Below, one piece after another: positions 22,791-32,415 of a stretch of 32,415 bases of DNA. Each line of letters opens with the position of its first letter. Position 1 is the stretch's first letter. The stretch covers positions 1-32,415 of the forward strand of contig NZ_JOGB01000075.1 in assembly GCF_000719335.1 (NCBI RefSeq), in the 5' to 3' direction. The notes under the pieces were generated by a model that made no database searches, was not told the origin of the DNA, and worked only from the letters and a program-made list of their open reading frames with translations. The position numbers were made by a program, and so were the translations under genes. Source of the DNA: Streptomyces sp. NRRL S-87. GTDB lineage: Bacteria > Actinomycetota > Actinomycetes > Streptomycetales > Streptomycetaceae.

Positions 22791-23738
22791 TCAGTGGTGT
22801 CCGTCCGGTTCGTCGGCCGCCGTCCTGACCTGCTTGCGGTAGGCCCCCGGCGGCGCCCCGAAGTGTCGTTTGAAGGCCTTGGCGAAGGCGAACTCCGACC
22901 TGTACCCCGTGTGCTGCGCGATCGTGCTCAGCGGGGTCGGGGACCGGTGCAGCAGCCGGGCCGCCGTGGCCATCCGCCAGTTGGTCAGGTAGGTCAGCGG
23001 CGGTTCGCCGACCACCGAGGTGAAGCGGCGGGCGAACGCCGCGCGGGACAGCCCGGCGCGGGTGCCCAGCGACTCCACGGTCCAGGGACGGCCGGGATCG
23101 TCGTGGATCGCCTTCAGGGCCGGGGCGACCGCCGGGTCGGTCAGCGCGGCCGCCCAACCCCGGCTGCGCTCCTTCGGCAGTTCGGCGTACCACGACCGGA
23201 GGATGTACAGCAGCAGCAGATCGACGAGCGCCGTGACGACCGCGTCCGACCCCGGCTGCGGTGCGTGGAACTCGGCGCACAGCTGGTCGACCGCCGAGCG
23301 CAGCACCGGGTGGCGGCCGGGAACCGCGGGGAGGTGGACGACCTCCGGCAGATCGCCGAACAGCGGATGCGGGCGATCGACGTCGATCGCGTACGCGCCG
23401 CACACCAGCACCGTGCGCGGCCCCGGTCCGTCCACGGTGACCTGGCCGATCGGCGAGGAACGGTCCACGCGCTCCGGTACGAAGTCCACCGGATCGCGGC
23501 CGGGCACGTCGCACAGGGTGTGTCCGCTGCCGCGCTGCAGGAACACGATGTCGCCGGGTCCGAGCGCGAGCGGCCGGCCGTGCGGTGGCAGCAGGTGGCA
23601 GTGCCCTTCCACGACCACGTGGAACCCGGCTCCTGAGAGGGGTTGGAACCTCAGGGCCCACGGGGCGTGCGCGTCGGTGCGGGTCACCATCGGGCGTCCC
23701 GTACGCAGGACTTCGAGGGTGTCGCTCAGGATGTCCAT
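22791..23738 (-). CDS. AraC family regulator with cupin sensor domain
   Basis: A 315-aa protein. The N-terminal cupin-type domain (residues about 20-180; FHVVVEGHCHLLPP, LGPGDIVFLQRGSGHTL) binds an effector. The C-terminal double helix-turn-helix (about 205-305) has AGLSRAAFARRFTSVVGEPPLTYLTNWRM and IAQHTGYRSEFAFAKAFKRHFG, the classic AraC signature. It is divergent from an SDR gene across 143 nt containing inverted repeats, the usual layout for a regulator and its target. The ligand is unknown. Confidence 0.93.
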   Translation of the reverse strand: MDILSDTLEVLRTGRPMVTRTDAHAPWALRFQPLSGAGFHVVVEGHCHLLPPHGRPLALGPGDIVFLQRGSGHTLCDVPGRDPVDFVPERVDRSSPIGQVTVDGPGPRTVLVCGAYAIDVDRPHPLFGDLPEVVHLPAVPGRHPVLRSAVDQLCAEFHAPQPGSDAVVTALVDLLLLYILRSWYAELPKERSRGWAAALTDPAVAPALKAIHDDPGRPWTVESLGTRAGLSRAAFARRFTSVVGEPPLTYLTNWRMATAARLLHRSPTPLSTIAQHTGYRSEFAFAKAFKRHFGAPPGAYRKQVRTAADEPDGHH

Positions 23739-23762
23739 GACGCCACTCTAGTGCCGACATGG

Positions 23763-23810
23763 CGAGACGATCTGACAGGAAATCAAGACTTCAAGTCATT
23801 CAGCGTCTCG
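23763..23810. promoter_or_regulatory. candidate AraC operator in the divergent region
   Basis: CGAGACG (23763-23769) and CGTCTCG (23804-23810) form an inverted pair. Between them lies the 11-bp palindrome GACTT-C-AAGTC (23787-23797), and TCAAGACT is followed directly by TCAAGTCA. The stretch is AT-richer than its surroundings. Confidence 0.4.
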
Positions 23811-23881
23811 TTGTGGAGCCGTACGTTCTTGCCATGGCGGTTGCCGAACCACGGCACCGCGTCGACGAAGGAACGGATCCC

Positions 23882-26795
<2,914 letters not shown>

Positions 26796-26818
26796 GACCC
26801 CCCGCAGCACCCCAGGAC

Positions 26819-26844
26819 GGTCCGACGGCCCCGGCCGTCGGACC
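26819..26844 (+). terminator. terminator of the collagen-like gene
   Basis: A 10-12-bp stem, GGTCCGACGG (26819-26828) with CCGTCGGACC (26835-26844), lies 23 nt after the stop. Confidence 0.7.
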
Positions 26845-26987
26845 CTCGGGACCAGCCCCGGGGCGGCGGTTGGCTCCCCAGCCGTTCCCCGTGCTCGACT
26901 CTGGCCGGTTTCGTGCCCCACGGCACCACCCCGATCGTGACATTCTCGCCGGCGAGCCCGCCGTGCCCGCCACGAAAGGATCCCGCC

Positions 26988-27647
26988 ATGCCCGTCGCCC
27001 TGATCACCGGTGCCAGCTCCGGAATCGGCGAGGAGTTCGCCCGCCAGCTCGCCGCCACCCACGACCTCGTCCTGGTGGCCCGCGACGTCGCCAAGCTGGA
27101 GCGGCTCGGGGCGCGGTTGCACGACACCCACGGCACGCGCGTGGACATGCTGGAGGTCAACGCCGTCGCCAAGGTCCACTTCTCCCTCACGGCCGTCCAG
27201 GCGATGCTCGCCCGCGGCAGCGGCGCCGTCATCAACGTCGCCAGCGTCTGCGGCATCGCCCCGGCGTGGGTCGACTCCCTCTACGGCACCAGCACCGCCA
27301 CCGTCCTGCGGCACACCGAGGAGATGGCCTACAGCAGGGCCCTGCGCACGTCCGACGTGAAGATCATGGCCCTGTGCCCGGGGGACGTCCTGACGGACTT
27401 CAACAACCGGGCCGGCATCCCCAACAGGACGGACTGGGGATGGGTCGACGTGGGCGTCCTCGTCCGCGTCACACTGGCCGACCTGCGCAAGGGCAAGGTG
27501 GTCTCGGTCCCGACGGCCCGCTACAAGCTCCTGTCCTCCCTCATGAAGATCTTCCCGAACAGCTGGTCGAGGATGTACGGCTACGACCTCGGGCAGCAGC
27601 ATCCCGGGCTCCCGGGCGCCGCGCAGCGGTCCTCCGCCACAGGCTGA
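26988..27647 (+). CDS. degenerate SDR with internal deletion
   Basis: A 219-aa protein. It begins with an intact ITGASSGIGEEFA cofactor loop and ends like DltE-type SDRs, which are about 260 aa. At residues about 54-57 the sequence runs from DTHGTRVDML straight into EVNAVAKVHFSLTAV. The usual acidic cofactor site, the NNAG motif and about 45 residues between them are missing, in frame. Ser86 and Tyr99 remain, but the active-site Lys is Thr103 (YGTST). It is probably not an active dehydrogenase. A good ribosome site (GAAAGGA, 7 nt) remains. Its last 107 nt overlap the convergent MFS gene. Confidence 0.75.
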   Translation: MPVALITGASSGIGEEFARQLAATHDLVLVARDVAKLERLGARLHDTHGTRVDMLEVNAVAKVHFSLTAVQAMLARGSGAVINVASVCGIAPAWVDSLYGTSTATVLRHTEEMAYSRALRTSDVKIMALCPGDVLTDFNNRAGIPNRTDWGWVDVGVLVRVTLADLRKGKVVSVPTARYKLLSSLMKIFPNSWSRMYGYDLGQQHPGLPGAAQRSSATG

Positions 27648-28893
27648 GGAGTCCACCGCCGCCCCCCGCGCCGCGGCGTGGCAGGAGCAGCGGGGTCGTC
27701 AGCAGCAGCAGGCCGGCCAGGCCGAGGGCGGCGCGGAGGCCGAGGACGGCGCCCAGGACGCCCCAGGTGGCGGTCAGTACCGCGGTGGTGGCCCTGGTCG
27801 TCACCCCCCAGGCCGACAGGGTCCGGGCGAGGCGGTCGGTCGGGGTGTGCTGCAGGCGGTACGTGGCCTGGACGGGGTTGAAGACCGCGCAGCAGAAGAT
27901 CAGGACCGACTCGACGCCGATGACCAGCGCCAGCCCCGACGCGCCGGGCCGTACGAAGACCAGTCCGAGGGGCCACAGCGCTCGCAGCGTCCCGGCCGTG
28001 ACCAGGACCCGGTCCTGTCCGAACCGGGTGACCAGCGGCCGGGCCAGCCGAGCGCCGAGGAGCCCGGCGACCGAGGGTACGGCGAAGGCGAGCCCGTACT
28101 GCCAGGGCGTGAACCCGAGCCGGCCGAGCATGAGGACCGCGAGCAGCGGTTCGGTGGCCATGAGCAGGCCGTTGAACAGCGCGGTGTTGAGGAACAGCGG
28201 GCGCAGCACCGGGTCGCCGAGCACGTACCGCCAGCCCTCGAGCAGGTCCCGCGTCCGCGTGCGCGTGGCCTCCCGGCGCGCCGGGCGCTGCTCGTCCCCG
28301 CGCATCGCCCGGATCCCGAGGGCCGAGAGCAGGTAGCTGACGGCGTCGGCGAGGACCGTCGCCACCGGGCCGAGGAGCCCGATCGCCGCGCCTCCCAGGG
28401 GCGGCCCGACGATGGTCGTCGTCCAGGCCGTGGACTCGAAGCGGGCGTTGGCGACGAGCAGGTGGTCGGCCGGCAGCAGCGTCTTGAGGTGGGCGCCGGA
28501 GGCGGCGCGGAAGGTGATGTCGGCCGCCGCGACCACGACCGAGACCAGCAGGAGCTGGACGAAGGTGAGCGCGCCGAGCGCGTACCCCGCCGGGACCGTC
28601 AGCAGCGCCGCGCACCGCACCAGGTCCATCGTGATCATCAGGGGCCGCTTGCGGCGGAACTCCGTCCACGGGCCCAGCGGCACCGCCAGGGCGGCACCCG
28701 CCGCCGCCCCGACCGAGGAGAGGGTCGCGACCTGGGCGGGTCCGGCGTGCAGGACCTGGACGGCGATCAGCGGGAACGCGCCGAAGGCGAGCCAGGTGCC
28801 GAGCGCACTGGCCCCGTACGCTCCCCACAGCCACCCGAAGTCCCGCCCCAGCCGAGGCCCGCGGACGCGTCCGAACCGCTGCCGGCTCCTCAT
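27541..28893 (-). CDS. MFS transporter, EntS/DHA3-like
   Basis: A 450-aa protein with about 12 hydrophobic helices. The EntS-like pattern includes FGWLWGAYGASALGTWLAFGAFPLIAVQVL at the N-terminus, a basic loop 2-3 (FRRKRPLMITMD), and helix 5 LADAVSYLLSALGIRAM. This family exports siderophores and drugs. ATG 28893 is preferred over 28962, as the longer form adds only Arg-rich sequence. After the last helix a 40-residue Arg/Ser tail with no resemblance to the family runs into the antisense SDR gene; an ancestral stop may have been lost. Confidence 0.88.
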   Translation of the reverse strand: MRSRQRFGRVRGPRLGRDFGWLWGAYGASALGTWLAFGAFPLIAVQVLHAGPAQVATLSSVGAAAGAALAVPLGPWTEFRRKRPLMITMDLVRCAALLTVPAGYALGALTFVQLLLVSVVVAAADITFRAASGAHLKTLLPADHLLVANARFESTAWTTTIVGPPLGGAAIGLLGPVATVLADAVSYLLSALGIRAMRGDEQRPARREATRTRTRDLLEGWRYVLGDPVLRPLFLNTALFNGLLMATEPLLAVLMLGRLGFTPWQYGLAFAVPSVAGLLGARLARPLVTRFGQDRVLVTAGTLRALWPLGLVFVRPGASGLALVIGVESVLIFCCAVFNPVQATYRLQHTPTDRLARTLSAWGVTTRATTAVLTATWGVLGAVLGLRAALGLAGLLLLTTPLLLPRRGAGGGGGLLSLWRRTAARRPGARDAAARGRSRTSSTSCSGRSS

Positions 28894-28986
28894 CCCGTGA
28901 CGCCCCCCACCCCGCACCCGCCCACGCGACCGGTCCCTGACCGGACGTGCCGGAGCGGGCACCTTACCCGACGCCGGGGAGGCGGA

Positions 28987-30663
28987 TCACGCAGGGCTCG
29001 CGGTCCCGTGCGGGTCGGGTGGCGGGGCCTCGGTGCCGTCGGCGGGGTCAGTGTCGGCGCGCGGCGGTGCGGTGGGGATGCGCTGGGTGAAGAACAGCGC
29101 GAGGACGGAGGTGAGCGCGAGCACGGCGAGGGCGGCGCGCAGGCCGTCGAGCCGGGCCTCCTCGTTCGCGTCCAGCGCGGCCTGCGCGGTCTCGGGCGGG
29201 ACGCCCGCGTCGTCCATCGCCGTGTGGAGCTGGGCGTCGGACAGGAACGGCGCGCCGCCCGCGAGCTGGTGGGTGGCCTGGCTCTTCACCTCGTCGGGAA
29301 GCGCGGGGTTCGCCTGGATGGTGGTCAGGAACGAGCTGGTCAGCGCGGTGATCATGATGGAGCCGGCGAGTGCGGTGCCGATCGAGGCGCCGAGGTTGGT
29401 GACGGCGTTCTGCAGACCGCCGACCTCGGCGCTCTGCCGGTCGGGGACGGCCGAGACGGTCACGGCACCGAGCTGGGAGGCCAGGGCCCCCATGCCGGCG
29501 CCGATCAGCAGCAGCGGCACGGTGACGATCTCGGGGCCCGCGTCGACGTCCAGGGCCGCCATCAGGACGACCGCCCCCGCCAGGAGGCAGAAGATCCCGA
29601 TCCGGACGACGCGCCGGGGCGAGGCGTCCGGGAGGAGCCGGGGGATGAGCGTGGCCGCGGCCAGCAGCGACACGGACAGCGGCAGCAGCCGGGCGCCGGT
29701 CGCCAGGGCCGACAGTCCGAGGGCCACCGACAGGTACAGCGGGACGATGAAGAACACGCCCATCTGGACCAGGTACTGGAAGAACAGCGCGGTGAGGCCG
29801 CCGGTGAGCTGCCGGTTGTGCAGGAACTCCGGCCGGACGAGGGTGTCCTGGCCGCGCCGGTCCAGCCGTGCCTCCCAGCGCAGGAAGACCCACACCAGGA
29901 GCAGGCCGGTGAGCATGAGCCAGACGACCGGGGAGACGCCCAGCCAGACCGGGGCTCCGGGCTTGACCCGGAACCACCCCCACTCGCCCGCGCGCAGCAC
30001 GCCGAAGACGAAGGTACCCAGTCCGGCGGCCGACAGGACGGCGCCGACCAGGTCGAACCGGGGGCGCTCGGCGGCCGGGGCGTCGGCCAGGCGGCGGGCG
30101 AGGACCAGGATCACCAGGACGAGCACGACCTCGCCCGCGAACACCCAGCGCCAGGAGAAGTACGTCGTGGCGAGCCCGCCGACCAGGGGGCCGACCGCGA
30201 TCGCGACCGCACCGGCGGCCGCGACGAGCCCGTACGCGGTGGGCCGGCGCTCGGGAGGGAAGTTGCCCGCCACCAGGGCGACGATGGCCGGCAGGATCAG
30301 CGCCGCACCGACGCCCTCGAGGAAGGACCAACCCACCAGGAGCACCGTCAGGTTGGGAGCGAGGGCGGTGGTCAGCGACCCGCAGCCGTAGATGGCACAG
30401 CCGATCATGAACGCACGCCGGCGGCCGATGAGCGTACCGACCTTGCCGCCCGGGATCATGAACATGGCCATGACGAGGGTGTAGGCGGTGATCGCGCCCT
30501 GGATCCCCGTCACGGTCGTGCCGACGTCCTCGGCCACGGTCGCGATGGAGACGTTCATCACCGAGCTGTCGAGCGCCATCAGGAACTGACCGGCGGCGAG
30601 CGTCAGGAGCACCAGGGAGGACGGTGCCGAGGCGGACGCGGAAGAGCCTGCGCGTGATGCCAT
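28987..30663 (-). CDS. MFS transporter, DHA2 (14-helix) family
   Basis: A 558-aa multidrug-type exporter. It opens with LTLAAGQFLMALDSSVMNVSIATVAEDVG, the DHA2 motif D1 with an acidic residue in helix 1. Loop 2-3 GKVGTLIGRRRAFMIG follows, then motif C-like AVAIAVGPLVGGLATTYFSWRWVF in helix 5, and 14 predicted helices. A periplasm-side insert (about residues 460-520) precedes the last helix. ATG 30663 is preferred over 30690. No ribosome site precedes it, and an AT-rich CAGAAT 8 nt upstream allows a leaderless start. Substrates are unknown; drug or natural-product export is typical. Confidence 0.92.
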   Translation of the reverse strand: MASRAGSSASASAPSSLVLLTLAAGQFLMALDSSVMNVSIATVAEDVGTTVTGIQGAITAYTLVMAMFMIPGGKVGTLIGRRRAFMIGCAIYGCGSLTTALAPNLTVLLVGWSFLEGVGAALILPAIVALVAGNFPPERRPTAYGLVAAAGAVAIAVGPLVGGLATTYFSWRWVFAGEVVLVLVILVLARRLADAPAAERPRFDLVGAVLSAAGLGTFVFGVLRAGEWGWFRVKPGAPVWLGVSPVVWLMLTGLLLVWVFLRWEARLDRRGQDTLVRPEFLHNRQLTGGLTALFFQYLVQMGVFFIVPLYLSVALGLSALATGARLLPLSVSLLAAATLIPRLLPDASPRRVVRIGIFCLLAGAVVLMAALDVDAGPEIVTVPLLLIGAGMGALASQLGAVTVSAVPDRQSAEVGGLQNAVTNLGASIGTALAGSIMITALTSSFLTTIQANPALPDEVKSQATHQLAGGAPFLSDAQLHTAMDDAGVPPETAQAALDANEEARLDGLRAALAVLALTSVLALFFTQRIPTAPPRADTDPADGTEAPPPDPHGTASPA

Positions 30664-30771
30664 GAACGATGATTCTGGCACCGGCCGCACCGTCCACCGC
30701 GGTCCCGCCCGCCCCTCGGCGCGCCGCCGGTCCGCCCCGCGGGCCCCTGCCGGTACGGCTGCCCCCCGGCG

Positions 30772-32196
30772 TCAGGGTCGCTGCGGTGCGGGGCCCTGCG
30801 CGGGGCCTTGTGCCGGGCCCTGGGCGGGACTCCGTGCGGGGCCGGCGGGTTGTGCGGCCGGGGCGGCGGGGAGCCGGGGGCCGGGCGGGAGGAGTTCGGC
30901 GATGACGAACGAGATGACCGAGGCGAGGACGACGAGTGCGACGGTCTCGACGTTGCCGAGGAGGAGCACGACGAGGACGACGCTGCTGACGGGCACGCGG
31001 AGGGCGGCGGTGACGGAGGCGGCCATCCCGGCCGCCATGGCGGGAACCAGCCCGAAGCCGGGCAGCGGGGCGACCAGGGCGCCCATCGCCCCGCCGAGGA
31101 AGAGGGCGGGGAAGACGGGACCGCCGCGCATGCTGCCCAGACACAGGCTGTACGCCATCGACTTGAAGACCAGGACGGCGATGAGGGCGCCCACCGACCA
31201 GGCCTGGGGGTTCTGGGCGAGCTCGTTGAGGGTCTGCTCACCGGAGAGGGCGGCTTCGGCGGGGGAGCGGCCGGTGGCCAGGGCGTAGAGGGTGATGCAC
31301 ACACCCGCGCCGAACGCGCACAGGACCGTGTTGCGCACGGTGTTCTTGGAGGTGAAGAGCACCGTGTAGCGGCCGCCGGTGAAGATGAAGTGGACGAGGA
31401 CCGCGAGCACCGGGGCGAGGAGGAGGACCCACACCAGATCGGGCCAGTCCAGGGGCGGCGGCGTGGGCAGGCCGGTGTCCAGGCTGCCGGTCTCCAGCCC
31501 CGTCCAGTGGACGAAACCCGTGAAGATGAGGTCACCCACACCACTGGCCAGCAGGGCCGGCAGCATGACCGCGAACAGCTGGGGCCCGCCCACACCCGCC
31601 ACCTCCATCAGCAGGACCGCACCGACCACCGGGTTGCCGAAGAGGGCGGAGATGGCTGCCGCCGCTCCTGCGGCGCCGAGGATCTCCTTCGTGGTCTGGG
31701 TCTCCGGGACGCGGATCAGATGGGCCAGGAAGAGCGCGAGCCCGCCGCCGAAGGCGATCAGGGGCGCCTCGGGACCCAGGACGGTGCCGAGGGGCAGGCC
31801 GACCAGCGCGGCGATCACGACCCCGGGCAGCGCCTGCTTGCTCATCCCGCCCGAGTGCAGTCCGCCCGCCGGGATGTGCCCGCCCCGCCCCGGCATGTAC
31901 GCGACCACAAGCCCCACGACGAGTCCGGCCACCGCCATGGGCCCCAGCGCCCACCACCAGGGAGCCTGGTCCCAGCCCAGGTCCTTGGGCCACTCGACCC
32001 AGACCAGCTGCTGCAACTGGTGGATGGAGACCAGGAACCAGAACGCGAACAGTGCCACCGGCAGACCGAGCAGCCCGCACAGCACCAGCGTCCGGCGGTA
32101 CTGAGGCCGGCGCAGCATGGTCCGGAGCAGGTCGGCCTCCTGGGGCTGCCCGGGGTGCGCGCCCGCGGAAGGACTGGGGGGTGTCGTCGTGGCGAT
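30772..32196 (-). CDS. ClC family chloride channel/transporter
   Basis: A protein of about 474 aa with some 10-12 hydrophobic segments. Three ClC ion-site motifs are recognisable but divergent: GGHIP (for GSGIP) at about 105-109, GPEAP (for GREGP, gating Glu kept) at 141-145, and GGPVFPALF (for GIFAP). The C-terminus repeats Ala-Gln-Gly-Pro. The start is a puzzle. A strong GAGGAGGA (32202-32209) leads, 5 nt on, to ATC at 32196 (would-be MATTTPPS), not ATG. The other in-frame starts are ATG 32118, poorly spaced, or GTG 32313, on the far side of a 20-bp hairpin. I use the ATC as the best-supported site. Confidence 0.75.
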   Translation of the reverse strand: MATTTPPSPSAGAHPGQPQEADLLRTMLRRPQYRRTLVLCGLLGLPVALFAFWFLVSIHQLQQLVWVEWPKDLGWDQAPWWWALGPMAVAGLVVGLVVAYMPGRGGHIPAGGLHSGGMSKQALPGVVIAALVGLPLGTVLGPEAPLIAFGGGLALFLAHLIRVPETQTTKEILGAAGAAAAISALFGNPVVGAVLLMEVAGVGGPQLFAVMLPALLASGVGDLIFTGFVHWTGLETGSLDTGLPTPPPLDWPDLVWVLLLAPVLAVLVHFIFTGGRYTVLFTSKNTVRNTVLCAFGAGVCITLYALATGRSPAEAALSGEQTLNELAQNPQAWSVGALIAVLVFKSMAYSLCLGSMRGGPVFPALFLGGAMGALVAPLPGFGLVPAMAAGMAASVTAALRVPVSSVVLVVLLLGNVETVALVVLASVISFVIAELLPPGPRLPAAPAAQPAGPARSPAQGPAQGPAQGPAPQRP

Positions 32197-32262
32197 GGGG
32201 TCCTCCTCGAGCTGTCTCGCGCGCGCGGCGGCGACGAGTGGCCCACGGCTGCGGTGGCGGTG

Positions 32263-32306
32263 GCGTGCCGTCAGCCCCGGACCGGCGTCCGGGGCTGACG
32301 GCACGC
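32263..32306 (-). terminator. 20-bp perfect hairpin terminator
   Basis: Arms 32263-32282 and 32287-32306 are perfectly complementary over 20 bp with loop CGGC. It starts 4 nt after the stop of the partial minus-strand gene, the standard position for its terminator. It is the strongest hairpin in the window. Confidence 0.85.
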
Positions 32307-32309
32307 GTC

Positions 32310-32415
32310 TCACGGGGTGGTCGTCTCGGCTGCTTCTGCGGCTTCGAGTGCGGCGAGGACGGCTTGGATGTGGAGGCGTCCGGAGGCGACGAGTTGTGCG
32401 CCGCTGCGGCGGAGG
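32310..32415 (-). CDS. 3' end of a minus-strand gene (partial)
   Basis: The last 34 codons run off the window edge. They are helical and Ala/Glu-rich (QLVASGRLHIQAVLAALEA), ending in ETTTP and TGA at 32310-32312. The hairpin terminator follows directly. There is too little to name the family. Confidence 0.55.
   Translation of the reverse strand, partial: LRRSGAQLVASGRLHIQAVLAALEAAEAAETTTP

Overview
The window is very GC-rich (mostly above 70 % by eye). Its coding is dense and G/C-ended, many starts are GTG, many gene junctions are ATGA or GTGA overlaps, and I noticed no in-frame TTA codon. With secreted subtilisin, a family I36 protease inhibitor, GlsB/CsbD stress proteins and many lipoprotein and MFS genes, this points to a Streptomyces-like actinomycete chromosome, probably an accessory or arm region. 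I see no rRNA, tRNA, CRISPR array, phage module or recognisable insertion sequence.

Layout. 1-2.8 kb: a lipoprotein coupled to an I36-type inhibitor, then a subtilisin (S8) pre-pro-protease. 3.1-6.8 kb: a tight four-gene operon (GT4 glycosyltransferase, four-helix membrane protein with a Gly-Pro repeat tail, FkbM methyltransferase, SDR oxidoreductase), every junction a 4-nt stop/start overlap. 6.8-10.9 kb: GNAT, a small lipoprotein, a four-cysteine secreted protein behind a 40-bp dyad, a probably leaderless MarR regulator with a coupled hypothetical gene, and a metallo-beta-lactamase-fold hydrolase. 11.1-12.6 kb: a cold-shock protein and a minus-strand run of four small stress-type genes (GlsB, a 65-aa protein that is one third arginine, CsbD, a 73-aa charged protein). 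12.8-16.0 kb: a PaaI-like thioesterase, then a three-helix-bundle-type protein coupled to a SulP transporter.

17.1-22.7 kb is the most unusual region. Four genes on the plus strand, with junctions of 17 nt, 4 nt and a 4-nt overlap, encode an alpha/beta hydrolase with a Gly-rich insert, a CHAT-like protein that has lost both catalytic residues, an apparently active CHAT protease (His217/Cys268), and a gingipain-like caspase-fold protease (His263/Cys311). None has a signal peptide. The set looks like an intracellular protease-plus-effector module, possibly a conflict or regulated-death system. A divergent 233-aa gene shares its upstream region.

22.8-32.4 kb: an AraC regulator divergent from an SDR lacking Tyr/Lys, a secreted collagen-like protein with about 138 Gly-X-Y triplets, a degenerate SDR with an internal deletion, two MFS exporters, a ClC-type channel with an odd start, a 20-bp hairpin terminator, and the 3' end of a further minus-strand gene.
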